Assembly: GCA_900539115.1 (NCBI GenBank)
Contig: UQAQ01000018.1
Location: forward strand, 1-54,065
Length of the DNA stretch: 54,065 bases
Origin: an uncultured Roseburia sp.
GTDB lineage: Bacteria; Bacillota; Clostridia; Lachnospirales; Lachnospiraceae
Reading direction: 5' to 3'
Part shown: piece after piece, positions 7,833 through 16,923 of the stretch
Position numbering within the stretch: position 1 is the stretch's first letter
Layout of the letters: every line of letters begins with the position of its first letter
Made by a program: the position numbers and the translations under genes
Notes under the pieces: model-generated
Told to the model about the DNA's origin: nothing
The model's database searches: none
The model's input: the letters and a program-made list of their open reading frames with translations, nothing else

Positions 7833-8582
7833 ATGGAAAATCAGGAAAATGAACTGCGGCTGGAAGGCCGGCACAGCGTAATGGAGGCGTTTCGCGCAGG
7901 AAAATTGATCGAGAGACTGTTTGTGCTCAAAGGATGTCAGGACGGACCGGTGCTGAGCATTCTCCGCGAGGCAAAAAAAGCCGGAGTTATGGTGGATTTT
8001 GTACCAAAAGAACGCTTAGATCATATGAGTGAGTCAGGGAAACATCAGGGAGTTGTGGCGAACTTGTCAGCATTCCGCTACAGTACGGTGGAAGATATGT
8101 TTGCATTGGCGGAAAAACGGGACGAAGATCCCTTTTTCTTCCTGCTGGATGGGATTGAAGATCCGCATAACCTCGGAGCGATCATCCGAACCGCAAACCT
8201 TGCCGGCGCACATGGTGTGATCATTCCGAAGCGCCGCGCGGTAGGTTTGACTGCGACGGTAGTAAAAGCTTCTGCGGGAGCCATTCATTATACGCCGGTG
8301 GCAAAAGTTACCAATCTTTCCGCTGAGATGGAAAAATTAAAAGAGCGCGGATTGTGGTTTGTGTGCGCGGATATGGACGGCGAGATCATGTACCGTAATA
8401 ACCTCAAAGGACCGATTGGGCTTGTAATCGGAAATGAAGGAGCCGGCGTGTCGCAGCTTGTCCGAAAACACTGCGATTACGTGGCAAGCATTCCGATGGC
8501 AGGGGACATCGATTCTCTGAACGCTTCCGTGGCGGCCGGGGTACTTGCTTATGAGATTGTGCGTCAAAGAAAGGGATTTTAA
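7833..8582 (+). CDS. rlmB: 23S rRNA (guanosine-2'-O-)-methyltransferase RlmB
   Basis: A SPOUT-class enzyme that methylates the ribose of 23S rRNA G2251 (E. coli numbering). The N-terminal RNA substrate-binding domain starts LEGRHSVMEAFRAGK. The knotted catalytic domain shows LLDGIEDPHNLGAIIRTANLAGAHG split over the knot, IGNEGAGVSQLV, and IPMAGDIDSLNASVAAGVL. At 249 residues it is the usual size. It is followed after 6 nt by sigH, the common Firmicutes order, although mrnC, normally just upstream, has moved about 3 kb away. Confidence 0.95.
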   Translation: MENQENELRLEGRHSVMEAFRAGKLIERLFVLKGCQDGPVLSILREAKKAGVMVDFVPKERLDHMSESGKHQGVVANLSAFRYSTVEDMFALAEKRDEDPFFFLLDGIEDPHNLGAIIRTANLAGAHGVIIPKRRAVGLTATVVKASAGAIHYTPVAKVTNLSAEMEKLKERGLWFVCADMDGEIMYRNNLKGPIGLVIGNEGAGVSQLVRKHCDYVASIPMAGDIDSLNASVAAGVLAYEIVRQRKGF

Positions 8583-8588
8583 CGGAAA

Positions 8589-9209
8589 ATGGAAATGAGT
8601 GGGTTCGAAACACTTACCGACGAGGAAATCATCTGTCGCGTGCGTGGGGGAGAAAAAGAAGGAACCGATTATCTGCTTGAAAAATACAAAAATCTCGTGC
8701 GGAAAAAAGCGCGGGCACTTTATCTGATCGGCGGCGATAATGACGATCTGATTCAGGAAGGCATGATCGGACTTTACAAAGCCATACGTGATTATGATGT
8801 GGAAAAAGAGACTGTATTCCGCAGTTTTGCGAGCGTCTGCATCGACCGCCAGCTTTATAATGCCGTAAAAGGGGCAAACCGCCTTAAAAATTCGCCACTT
8901 AACACGTACATTTCACTCGATATTCCGGTGGAAGCGCGCGGAAATGAGGAAAATGGGGCAGCGACACTTGGTGAAATGCTCGAATGGGTCGGCGTGTCCA
9001 ATCCCGAAGATATCTTGATCGACCGGGAGCGTGTGGGAAAGATCGAGCAGTACATTCGCCAGAACCTCAGTGAGTTTGAGCAGAAAGTGGTCAATCTTTA
9101 CGTCGACGGCATGAATTATCAGCAGATTGCAAAAGAACTGGGAAAAACACCCAAATCCATTGACAATGCCCTTCAGCGCATCAAGAAAAAACTTATGGCA
9201 TTTTGGTAA
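8589..9209 (+). CDS. sigH: RNA polymerase sigma-H factor (SigH/Spo0H family)
   Basis: A 206-residue sigma-70-family factor. Region 2 is GGDNDDLIQEGMIGLYKAIRD followed by TVFRSFASVCIDRQLYNAV, and region 4.2 is NYQQIAKELGKTPKSIDNALQRIKKK. The sequence SPLNTYISLDIPV between the domains is characteristic of SigH. In Bacillus and Clostridia SigH drives early sporulation and stationary-phase genes. The position directly behind rlmB supports the assignment, as does the SpoIIQ-like gene elsewhere in the window. The preferred start is the ATG at 8589; a second ATG at 8595 is possible. No strong ribosome site is visible. Confidence 0.93.
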   Translation: MEMSGFETLTDEEIICRVRGGEKEGTDYLLEKYKNLVRKKARALYLIGGDNDDLIQEGMIGLYKAIRDYDVEKETVFRSFASVCIDRQLYNAVKGANRLKNSPLNTYISLDIPVEARGNEENGAATLGEMLEWVGVSNPEDILIDRERVGKIEQYIRQNLSEFEQKVVNLYVDGMNYQQIAKELGKTPKSIDNALQRIKKKLMAFW

Positions 9210-9216
9210 GTTTTTG

Positions 9217-9245
9217 TTGACAGAATCAACATACTTTGATAGAAT
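9217..9245 (+). promoter_or_regulatory. Promoter for tRNA-Thr
   Basis: Consensus TTGACA (9217-9222) and TAGAAT (9240-9245) are 17 nt apart, 27 nt upstream of the tRNA. Confidence 0.8.
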
Positions 9246-9272
9246 AGTCCATGGATTGTTATAAATGATTCA

Positions 9273-9345
9273 GCTGGCGTGGCACAGTCGGTAGCGCACT
9301 TCATTGGTAGTGAAGAGGTCACGGGTTCGATTCCCGTCGCTAGCT
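9273..9345 (+). tRNA. tRNA-Thr (GGT)
   Basis: The acceptor GCTGGCG pairs with CGCTAGC (one G-T) with discriminator T. The anticodon stem CTTCA/TGAAG encloses TTGGTAG, anticodon GGT. The T-arm is ACGGG-TTCGATT-CCCGT. CCA is not encoded. Confidence 0.94.
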
Positions 9346-9353
9346 TTAGAGAG

Positions 9354-9390
9354 AGGAAATGAATGGTTACAAGCCTGTCATTTCCTTTTT
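9354..9390 (+). terminator. Terminator after tRNA-Thr
   Basis: AGGAAATGA (9354-9362) pairs with TCATTTCCT (9378-9386) and is followed by TTTTG TTTT. Confidence 0.75.
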
Positions 9391-9435
9391 GTTTTATAAG
9401 GGATTAGGATTCGGATTTACACGGAGGAAACGCCT

Positions 9436-11568
9436 ATGAAGGGAACCGCATCACGAAGCCGGTGGGAAATTATCTCGTCGCATATATTTACATACTTTAA
9501 CTTTTTGAACCTTGTGCTGGCAGGGCTCATCCTGGTGTCAGGTCAATACAAAAATATGTTGTTTATGGGGATTGTCATTACCAATGCCGTGATCGGAATT
9601 GGACAGGAATTAAAGGTAAAACGGATCATAGATGCGCTGTCGGTCGTTACAGCGACAAAAGCGAGACGATATAAAAATGGAGAATTTTGTAAATGTGACA
9701 TCGAACTTCTGCGGGAGGGCGACATTGTACAATTTTTGCTTGGAGATCAGATCCCGGTGGACTGTGAAATCTTGGAAACGGATGGGATGGAAGTCAATGA
9801 ATCACTTTTAACGGGAGAATCCCTCGCTGTTCAGAAGAGAAAAGGTGACTTTGTGTACTCAGGAAGCGATGTGGTGGCAGGAAGTGCGGTCGCCAAAGTG
9901 TTACATACGGGAGAAGAAAATTATGCGACGCAGCTTGTAAAAAAGGCAAAGACCAAACGGCGCGCGACCTCGGAAATGCAGGATGCAATCGGAAAAATTA
10001 TTAAATATGTAAGTTATGCGCTCATTCCGATCGGTCTGCTTCTCTTTTTTATTCAGCACTACTCCGCCGGCAATACGTTATCCGATTCTATCGTAAATAT
10101 GGTAGCCGGTGTGATCGGAATGATTCCGGAAGGCCTTGTCCTTCTTACCAGTATTTCGTTTATTCTCGGCGTGGGCCGTCTGGCAAAGAAAAATGCATTG
10201 GTGCAGGAAATGGAAGCCATCGAAGCGCTTGCGAGAGTGGATGTTTTATGCCTCGATAAGACGGGGACCATCACGACAGGAGATCTGCAGGTGGAAGAAC
10301 TTGTGCCGTTGTCCGAAGAAAAAGACATGAAAGAAATTCTAGGCATTCTTGCCTATGCGTTTGAAGAAACCAATGCGACGACAGACGCGCTGCGGAGATA
10401 TTTTCCGGAGACAAAAGGGGCATCGGTTGCCGAAAAGGTACCATTTAGCTCCAGCCGCAAGCATATGCGTGTGACGATTGCGGGAAAAGGGGATTATCGA
10501 CTGGGTGCCCCAGAATATCTGACAGAAAATGGAAAGATTCTTGCCCGCGCAGAAGTGTACGCGGCAGAGGGAATGCGTGTCCTCCTTTTAACACACGATA
10601 AAAAAGAAGTGGGATTTGTCGTTTTGTCCGATATCATCAAAGCAGATGCAGCAGAGACATTTGCCTTTTTCCGCGATAAAAATGTTCAGATCAAGATTTT
10701 GTCCGGTGACAATCCATTGACGGTTTCCGTCGTGGGTGTGCGTGCAGGGCTGCCGGAAGCGAAACATTATATTGACGCCGGAGAACTTCCGGAAGAGGAA
10801 GAAGAACTGCAGAAGATCATTGGAAAATATACAGTGTTTGGGCGCGTGAGCCCGGAGAAAAAGCAGGCGATCGTAAAAGCGCTGGAAGCAGAGGGTAATG
10901 TGACCGGAATGGTTGGCGATGGCGTGAATGATGTTCTGGCCCTGAAAGATGCGGATTGTGGTATCGCTATGGCGGCGGGAAGTGATGCGGCAAAGCAGAT
11001 TGCGCATATCGTGCTGCTGGATTCCGATTTTGCCTCGATGAAACAGATCGTGGGGGAAGGACGAACAATCATTTCCAACATTGAGCGTGTAAGCGCATTG
11101 TATCTCACGAAAACGATATATTCCATCCTTTTGTGTATTATTTATATTATATTGAGAAAATCCTACCCGTTTATTCCGATCCAGCTCAGTCTGATCGGAG
11201 GGACAGCCATCGGAATTCCGAGTTTTGTACTTGCTTTGGAACATCATGAAGAGACGATACCGAAGGGGTTCCTGCGAAATGTCCTGCGCGTTTCCTTGCC
11301 GGCGGCAATTTGTATGGTAGGAAGTCTGGTTGCGATTACATTGGTGGGAGAATGGTTTTCGTTATCAGAATTGATTTTATCGACGATGCATCTGATCGCG
11401 GGAGGAATTGTAAGTTTTGGAGTGCTTGTGGCAGTTTGTATCCCGATGAGCAGAGTACGATTTGCACTCTGCCTTACGGTAATCGGCATATTTGTCGGCG
11501 CAATCCTGTTATTCCCGGGATTTTTCGGTGTGGCACCGATCATGCATCTGATTATGACTCTTTTATAG
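9436..11568 (+). CDS. Cation-transporting P-type ATPase (CtpE-like)
   Basis: A membrane pump driven by ATP through an aspartyl-phosphate intermediate. In order: two N-terminal membrane helices (about 20-55), the actuator domain with NESLLTGES, two helices ending in GMIPEGLVLLTSI, the phosphorylation site Asp274 in CLDKTGTIT, the nucleotide domain, the hinge GDGVNDVLALKDAD, and six C-terminal helices from about residue 550. The IPEGL motif and overall layout resemble the mycobacterial CtpE group, which moves calcium; the ion here is inferred. The protein lacks the roughly 40-residue N-terminal extension these pumps normally have. An in-frame TAA lies just upstream and ACGGAGGAAA precedes the ATG, so the short start appears real. 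Confidence 0.88.
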   Translation: MKGTASRSRWEIISSHIFTYFNFLNLVLAGLILVSGQYKNMLFMGIVITNAVIGIGQELKVKRIIDALSVVTATKARRYKNGEFCKCDIELLREGDIVQFLLGDQIPVDCEILETDGMEVNESLLTGESLAVQKRKGDFVYSGSDVVAGSAVAKVLHTGEENYATQLVKKAKTKRRATSEMQDAIGKIIKYVSYALIPIGLLLFFIQHYSAGNTLSDSIVNMVAGVIGMIPEGLVLLTSISFILGVGRLAKKNALVQEMEAIEALARVDVLCLDKTGTITTGDLQVEELVPLSEEKDMKEILGILAYAFEETNATTDALRRYFPETKGASVAEKVPFSSSRKHMRVTIAGKGDYRLGAPEYLTENGKILARAEVYAAEGMRVLLLTHDKKEVGFVVLSDIIKADAAETFAFFRDKNVQIKILSGDNPLTVSVVGVRAGLPEAKHYIDAGELPEEEEELQKIIGKYTVFGRVSPEKKQAIVKALEAEGNVTGMVGDGVNDVLALKDADCGIAMAAGSDAAKQIAHIVLLDSDFASMKQIVGEGRTIISNIERVSALYLTKTIYSILLCIIYIILRKSYPFIPIQLSLIGGTAIGIPSFVLALEHHEETIPKGFLRNVLRVSLPAAICMVGSLVAITLVGEWFSLSELILSTMHLIAGGIVSFGVLVAVCIPMSRVRFALCLTVIGIFVGAILLFPGFFGVAPIMHLIMTLL

Positions 11569-11983
11569 ACCCCAATCCCAGGTGGACGAGTTCCAGGGCG
11601 CGTGTCATTTGACCGGAGAGATAGAGGTAGCCGATCAATGCTTCAAAACCGGTTGCGGTGTGATAATCATGAAGATTGGCATTTTTTGCGACCGAATGCG
11701 GTTTGGCATTGCGCCCCCTTTTATAATAGGAAAGTTCTTCTTCTGTCAAATGGTCCTCGATGGCGGCCAGAAGATCTGCCTGCGCCTTGGCATTCACAAG
11801 TTTACTGGAACGAAGGTGCAGTTTTTTTACGGTTCCGGATTTTTCTTCTACGATCAAGGTCCTTATAATGATCTCAAAAACAGCATCCCCGATATAAGCG
11901 AGCGTCAAAGGCGCATACAGGTTTATGTCCTTGGATTCCAGGGAAAATGTATCGTGGATGGCTTCCAATAATGAATTGTCCAT
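11552..11983 (-). CDS. mrnC: Mini-ribonuclease III
   Basis: A 143-residue RNase III catalytic domain without the double-stranded-RNA-binding domain; it matures 23S rRNA ends in Firmicutes. Key features are LAYIGDAVFEIIIRTLI with the catalytic Asp, SSKLVNAKAQA, and the C-terminal ATGFEALIGYLYLSG with the second acidic cluster. AAAGGAG precedes the ATG. The gene converges on the P-type ATPase and overlaps its 3' end by 17 bp. It is usually found between cysS and rlmB; here it lies downstream and inverted relative to rlmB-sigH, which points to a local rearrangement. Confidence 0.93.
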   Translation of the reverse strand: MDNSLLEAIHDTFSLESKDINLYAPLTLAYIGDAVFEIIIRTLIVEEKSGTVKKLHLRSSKLVNAKAQADLLAAIEDHLTEEELSYYKRGRNAKPHSVAKNANLHDYHTATGFEALIGYLYLSGQMTRALELVHLGLGSIKES

Positions 11984-12019
11984 AAGTAAAACTCCTTTGG
12001 TAAAATGGTATATTCTGAT

Positions 12020-12047
12020 TTTATATCCAATCCTATCCCAACGTCAA
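12020..12047 (-). promoter_or_regulatory. Promoter for mrnC
   Basis: On the - strand TTGACG (12047-12042) and TATAAA (12025-12020) are 16 nt apart, about 37 nt before the mrnC start. Confidence 0.55.
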
Positions 12048-12222
12048 GAAAAAAGAATAAAATTCGCCATAATGCTGACAAAAATATTTCATATATTAAA
12101 AAAATAGAAGAGTTTGGATGCATCTGACTTTCTGCCGGGCAAAAATATGTAAGATATGAACAAATTGTAAAAAAAACAAGAAAAAAATTTGGTTATAATT
12201 TTTACAAAATTTAAAAACACCC

Positions 12223-12251
12223 TTGCATATTATGTCGGGTAGTGTTATAAT
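12223..12251 (+). promoter_or_regulatory. Promoter for the Ig-like surface protein gene
   Basis: TTGCAT (12223-12228) and a perfect TATAAT (12246-12251) are 17 nt apart. The leader is about 65 nt. Confidence 0.75.
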
Positions 12252-12324
12252 CGACTTAAATATCATTGCGGATGTATTGGAGTTTTTCTGCAATGAAACA
12301 CAAAACAATTTAGGAGGTATTACG

Positions 12325-14970
12325 ATGAGACAAATCGGTACACAGTCAGCCAAGTATTTCAGAAGATTTGTGACAGCGATGCTCGTATTCGCGATGGTAA
12401 TCACATCTTTGACTGTATCTTCCGTTGATTCTCAGGCGGCTAAAAAAGTAAAAAAAGTCACCATTGGGGTCAAAGTTGGAGGATCAGGAATCCTTGTGCT
12501 GAAAAAAGGACAGTCAAAGAAACTGAAGGTTTCTGTGACACCTAAAAAAGCAAGTAAAAAGGTTACATACAAATCAAGCAAAGCTTCTATCGTAAGCGTA
12601 AGCTCAAAAGGTGTTGTTAAGGCACGCAAGAGCAAAGGTTCTGCAAAGATTACAGTAACATCCAAGCAGAATGCAAAGAAAAAAGCTACGATCAAAGTCA
12701 AGATTGGTACTCCTGTAAAGAAAGTTGCCATCTCCAAGAACGCAACTTCGACATGGTCAAGTGCTAACTACAAGATTGTAGAAAAGAATGGACAGAAAAC
12801 GAAAGTTTATCCTAAATATACGGACAAACTGAAAGCCGTAAAGAACACCTTTACCCTTATGAACGGTCGTAACATGGTGATCAAAGCTTCCGTTTCTCCG
12901 AAAAAAGCAACACGTAAATCTTTGAAATGGTCCACAAACAAAGGATCCATCCTCAAAGTAGTAGGAAATGGTACGAAAGCAACTGTTATCGCCCGTAAAA
13001 TTGGTAAAGCCAATGTTATTGCTCAGGCTACTGACGGAAGCGGTAAAAAAGCTGTTGTAAAAGTAAATGTTGTTAAGTTTAAGAGCGATAAGACACCGGC
13101 TCCGACAGCTACACCGGATACGAGAAAGAAAACACTCGTAGAAGACTTCGAAAGTTATCCTGTAGGAACAGAGTGGAAATACACTTCCGCAGACAAGAAC
13201 TCCGGTACGATGAAAGTAGTACAGGATCCGGAAGATGCTTCTAACAAATGTTTGGAAGTTGATTTGAATGGTACAGAAGCAGCATATGACTTTGCTCCTA
13301 TCTTTAACATTGATCTTTCTAAATTGAAAGATACAACCGGAAAAACAATGGGAAGCTTTAGCGGTGCTTCTGCTGATCTTCGTGTAGTATCTACATCCAG
13401 TGATGTTACTTACAAAGCAATTTATGTATATTTGGATCAGTATGGCAAAATGAACAAAAAAGACAAGTTCGCTGCCGATGCAAATAAATCTGCTTCTGCT
13501 CATGTTAATAACAAGGGCGAAAAAGTAGCAGCAGGTGCTGCTGATGAAGACACCACACTTCGTTTCGGTATCAACAACCCTATGGGAACCGGTACAAAAG
13601 CAGATTATGGTGTAAAACTTTTCAATGGTAACGAATCCAAAGAAAATGGTGCATACTTCCCAGGTTATCATGATAGCACATGGAAACCGGCCGAAGCAAA
13701 CACGCATTATGCAAAAGATTCTTGTACAACAGGATTCAAAGAGAAGGAAGCAGACGGAAAAGTAGGATTTGCTAACCGTTCTGTAAGCTTTGATACAACT
13801 TACATCAATGATTTGGATGCTACTTTGGTAAATCAGACAAAATTCGACCTCGTATGGGGAAGTACTTACCAGGGAAATCCAACAGATGCTACAAACAACA
13901 TGCACACTACATGGTATATCGATAACTTGAGTTTGATCGAGGAAGATATTCCGGTAACAGACTTCAAGATTTCTCTTGAAGAAAGTAAAGATGTAACAAC
14001 CGGTCGTGTTGCTAACGGCGGTAATGCTCAGATTTACACAACTTACACACCGGCAAACACAACTCAGAAAGGTCTTACATGGACTACAACAAACGATAAG
14101 GTAACTGTAAATGCAAGTGGTAAAGTATCTGTAGCAGATGACTTTGTATTCCCGGCAGGACAGTCAGAAGTAAAAGTAACAGTAACCGCTACTTCAAAAT
14201 ACAAGGCAGCACTCAGCAAGAGTATCGAACTTACTGTATACAAAGCAGCAGAGGCTCAGGATATTACGATATCCGGTAAAGATCTTGCCGGTATGCTTGT
14301 AAAAGACTGGTCAGACGCTGAAGTCGAAACTGCTTTGGTTGAATCCGGTTCCGGTGAGAACAAAGAAATGGTAGAAGTTATGGATATGAGATTTACAAAG
14401 AATAACTTACGTAACTTCTTCAAACTTCCGGAAAACATCGATCTTTCTCAGTATGAGAGAATTGTTATTACCGGAAATGCATGGGGACAGATGAACTTCG
14501 ATACTTGGGATGCCGGATTTACACATGATACGGAAAATGACAGCGAATGGTATAAGAAATCATCCGTAAGCAGTTATCCGTTCTTTGAGGGAGCTCATCC
14601 ATATCGTCCACAGCGTGAAGATGTTAAAGTGGAAGATTTCTTGAAGAAATATCCGGAAATCGACAAAGCAAAATATATCGATGGAAATACAAATATCAAA
14701 GATGGTGTGATTCCTAAGGGAACTTCCATCGGACCAAGAGGCGTAGAACCTTGTGAGATCGATATTGAAGACAGTATGCAGAATGACTACTCTAACACAG
14801 GCTATGTATCTCTTGGAACAAACAAGCCATTGGTAGAATGGGATGAGACAGATGATGATGGAAATATCACAGCAGAATTCCATTACTATATCTACTCCAT
14901 CAAGTTTGTGACAAAGAAAACAGCAAAAGCAGAAGAGGCTGCAGAAAAAGCAGCACAGGCTGCAAAATAA
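12325..14970 (+). CDS. Large secreted protein with Ig-like (BIG2) domains and putative carbohydrate-binding modules
   Basis: An 881-residue exported protein. The signal peptide is residues 1-38 (ending SQA). A very lysine-rich BIG2-like region follows (about 40-250), with the repeated pattern KKxTYKSSKASIVSVSSKGVV. Then comes a Pro/Thr-rich hinge near 255, a jelly-roll-like module starting at LVEDFESYPVGTEW, another BIG2-like module (VTDFKISLEESKDV to SIELTVYK, about 540-640), and a C-terminal beta-rich module. No LPXTG, S-layer or dockerin motif is visible, so how it stays on the cell is unclear. The ATG at 12325 has AGGAGGT at 12313-12319; the longer frame runs through the promoter. It sits upstream of two related secreted proteins, one a xylanase, which suggests a role in plant-glycan binding. 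Confidence 0.82.
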   Translation: MRQIGTQSAKYFRRFVTAMLVFAMVITSLTVSSVDSQAAKKVKKVTIGVKVGGSGILVLKKGQSKKLKVSVTPKKASKKVTYKSSKASIVSVSSKGVVKARKSKGSAKITVTSKQNAKKKATIKVKIGTPVKKVAISKNATSTWSSANYKIVEKNGQKTKVYPKYTDKLKAVKNTFTLMNGRNMVIKASVSPKKATRKSLKWSTNKGSILKVVGNGTKATVIARKIGKANVIAQATDGSGKKAVVKVNVVKFKSDKTPAPTATPDTRKKTLVEDFESYPVGTEWKYTSADKNSGTMKVVQDPEDASNKCLEVDLNGTEAAYDFAPIFNIDLSKLKDTTGKTMGSFSGASADLRVVSTSSDVTYKAIYVYLDQYGKMNKKDKFAADANKSASAHVNNKGEKVAAGAADEDTTLRFGINNPMGTGTKADYGVKLFNGNESKENGAYFPGYHDSTWKPAEANTHYAKDSCTTGFKEKEADGKVGFANRSVSFDTTYINDLDATLVNQTKFDLVWGSTYQGNPTDATNNMHTTWYIDNLSLIEEDIPVTDFKISLEESKDVTTGRVANGGNAQIYTTYTPANTTQKGLTWTTTNDKVTVNASGKVSVADDFVFPAGQSEVKVTVTATSKYKAALSKSIELTVYKAAEAQDITISGKDLAGMLVKDWSDAEVETALVESGSGENKEMVEVMDMRFTKNNLRNFFKLPENIDLSQYERIVITGNAWGQMNFDTWDAGFTHDTENDSEWYKKSSVSSYPFFEGAHPYRPQREDVKVEDFLKKYPEIDKAKYIDGNTNIKDGVIPKGTSIGPRGVEPCEIDIEDSMQNDYSNTGYVSLGTNKPLVEWDETDDDGNITAEFHYYIYSIKFVTKKTAKAEEAAEKAAQAAK

Positions 14971-14995
14971 TTCTGTAATAATAATCCTTGGTTTT

Positions 14996-15057
14996 GAGGG
15001 CGGTACGGATGTAATACCTGGCATCCGTAAGCCCTCTCTACCACCCAGACAGGGTGG
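14996..15057 (+). ncRNA. Structured intergenic element (two strong hairpins), unassigned
   Basis: GAGGGC (14996-15001) pairs with GCCCTC (15031-15036), and inside it CGGATG (15006-15011) pairs with CATCCG (15022-15027). A second hairpin CCACCC (15041-15046)/GGGTGG (15052-15057) follows at once. No T run follows, so this is not a normal terminator. It lies between two secreted-protein genes and could be an RNA processing or stability element, or a leader of the second gene. I do not recognise it as a known riboswitch. Confidence 0.4.
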
Positions 15058-15108
15058 GGGAACCTCAGGGGATATTATTAAATAAATAAAAAAATGGAGG
15101 TAAGAGTT

Positions 15109-16824
15109 TTGAAAAAGAATTTCAAAAGAACTTTAGCAAAAGTTATGGCAGTTGCTTTGACCGTATCTATGGTTGGCGTTGCTTCTACAGATGCAGACGC
15201 AGCTAAGAAGATCAAACTTTCAAGCAAATCCATCTCCGTAGCTAAAGGAGCAACCAAAAAAGTAACTATCAAAAACGTAAAAGCTAAAAAGGTGAAAAAA
15301 CTTACAGTAAAGAGCAAAAACAAAAAGATCGCTACTGTAAAGAAAGCCGGAAAAACTGCATTCAAAGTAACAGGTAAGAAAGCAGGAAAATCCACAAAAG
15401 TAACTGTAAAAGTAAAAGTTGGCAAGAAGACAACAAAACTTACTTTGAAAGTGAAAGTAACAAAGGCAGCTAAGAAAGTAGTTCCTACAACAGCACCTAC
15501 GACTGCACCTACAGCAGCTCCAACTGCTGCAGCAAGTGCTACACCAGCAGCTACAGCTAAAGCAAGTGCTGCACCAAAAACTACTCCTACTGCTACACCA
15601 CCAGCTAAACCAGATGAGTCAGCTACACCAACACCAACACCTGTAGCACCAACACAGCCACCTAAACCAACATCTCCTGCAAAACAGATGCCTGAGTTGA
15701 ACCTTCGTGAAGAAGCTGCTACAGAGTGGACTACAGCAGGTGGTTATGGTACAGCAATTTTTAAAACAGATGACACTGTAGAATTCAGCAGCCAGCCATG
15801 GGCAGCTGAAGGCGACTGCTACAACAATGGTATCGCTTGGTACATCGATGCAGCTAAAAAAGGTAAAGTAGATCTTTCTGCTTATACTGATCTTGAACTT
15901 ACAATCAAGACAGACGCTGAGATTAAGTTCATGACTTGGGGCGGTTCTGCAGATGCTGCAAGTTTCTGGGATAAGAACGATAACTGGGGTGCTGCTTCTA
16001 AGACAGTAGAAAACGCTGACGGTTCTAAGACAATTACTTATAACCTTGAGAAGATTTTTGGTAGTGCAACAAAGGTTAAAAAAGCAGTTGCAGTTGGACT
16101 CACTTTGAAATCTGATAAAGATGGAGATGACAGTGGATTCTCAGCTAGAACAGCTACTATTTACGGAATCAAATTCGTAAACAATGGTGGTGCTGGTACA
16201 GACACAAATAATACAGACACAAATAATACAGACACAAACAACGTAGATACAAATAATACAGATACAAACAATACAGACAAACCTGCACCTACAAAAGCTC
16301 CTATTCCGGAAGTGGATGGTGAAAAAGTCAATGTTAAAACTTCATACGATGCTGCATTCTCTGATAACGATATCACTGAATTAGAGGATGGTAATATCAA
16401 ATTGAACTTGAGCGGTAAAAATAACCGTGTATGGTTCAAACTTGGTGAAGAAATTGATTTGAATGATTATTCAGCCATTAAGGTTGTATTCGCTAATGCT
16501 CCTCAGCAGATGACAATTTCTGTATTTGAAGGAAGCGAGACAAAAGGAGATAACTGGTGGAATAACGCAGTAGCAAATGCATATCCATGCTATGGTGGAA
16601 GTGCATCCAAACGTTCAGATGACGGCGGCGTTGCCGTAAGAGGTCCGGAAGTTGGTACTATCGATCTTACTGGAAAAAGCTTTACTTCAAAAGGTGGATT
16701 CATTACCGTAGCACCAAACGCAGCAACCGGTATCGCTAGCGATGCAGTATTGAACGAAGATGGCGATCTTGATTTTGCAAAGAATGATTTCACTATTGCA
16801 TCTATCGTACTTGTTAAAAAATAA
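15109..16824 (+). CDS. Secreted protein with lysine-rich Ig-like N-terminus and two CBM-like modules
   Basis: About 571 residues. The signal peptide (1-31, ending DADA) is followed by a lysine-rich Ig-like domain (about 32-122) nearly identical in layout to that of the downstream xylanase. Next come a long Pro/Thr/Ala linker (about 125-195), a beta-rich module (about 200-360) with many Trp, a DTNNT repeat spacer (about 364-390), and a second beta-rich module to the end. No catalytic glycosidase motif is seen, so a carbohydrate-binding role is likely but not proven. I chose the TTG at 15109 because GGAGGT (15096-15101) sits 7 nt upstream; the ATG at 15094 overlaps that ribosome site. The resulting N-terminus matches the next gene. 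Confidence 0.8.
   Translation: MKKNFKRTLAKVMAVALTVSMVGVASTDADAAKKIKLSSKSISVAKGATKKVTIKNVKAKKVKKLTVKSKNKKIATVKKAGKTAFKVTGKKAGKSTKVTVKVKVGKKTTKLTLKVKVTKAAKKVVPTTAPTTAPTAAPTAAASATPAATAKASAAPKTTPTATPPAKPDESATPTPTPVAPTQPPKPTSPAKQMPELNLREEAATEWTTAGGYGTAIFKTDDTVEFSSQPWAAEGDCYNNGIAWYIDAAKKGKVDLSAYTDLELTIKTDAEIKFMTWGGSADAASFWDKNDNWGAASKTVENADGSKTITYNLEKIFGSATKVKKAVAVGLTLKSDKDGDDSGFSARTATIYGIKFVNNGGAGTDTNNTDTNNTDTNNVDTNNTDTNNTDKPAPTKAPIPEVDGEKVNVKTSYDAAFSDNDITELEDGNIKLNLSGKNNRVWFKLGEEIDLNDYSAIKVVFANAPQQMTISVFEGSETKGDNWWNNAVANAYPCYGGSASKRSDDGGVAVRGPEVGTIDLTGKSFTSKGGFITVAPNAATGIASDAVLNEDGDLDFAKNDFTIASIVLVKK
16198..16272 (+). repeat. Five tandem 15-bp repeats (TDTNN spacer)
   Basis: Five in-frame units of ACAGACACAAATAAT, the fourth beginning GTA, encode (T/V)DTNN. 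They form a flexible linker between two modules of the secreted protein. Units differ at third positions, so they are not a recent slip expansion. Confidence 0.8.
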
Positions 16825-16848
16825 TTATTGATTTAGTTATTGAATTTC

Positions 16849-16887
16849 AAAGGTGTACATCTTTCCATAAGATGTGCACCTTTTTTT
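16849..16887 (+). terminator. Terminator after the CBM-like protein gene
   Basis: A 15-bp stem (16849-16863 with 16869-16883, one mismatch), AAAGGTGTACATCTT against AAGATGTGCACCTTT, is followed by T residues. Confidence 0.85.
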
Positions 16888-16923
16888 AAACAAAGGTAAT
16901 TTCCAAAATGGAGGTATTAAAGT

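Larger units (their letters stand above)
11984..12324. other. Divergent promoter region between mrnC and the first Ig-like surface protein
   Basis: This 341-bp AT-rich interval has no gene. It holds the mrnC promoter on the - strand, the promoter of the secreted protein gene on the + strand, and between them about 150 bp of A/T-rich DNA in which I see no reading frame or clear repeat. Confidence 0.6.

Noticed and set aside
12757..13905. 382-residue - strand frame opposite the first Ig-like protein
   Set aside because: Same antisense effect from biased codon use; no start signal.
16198..16272. Tandem repeat considered as a CRISPR array
   Set aside because: Units are 15 bp, contiguous, in frame with a secreted protein, and have no spacers.
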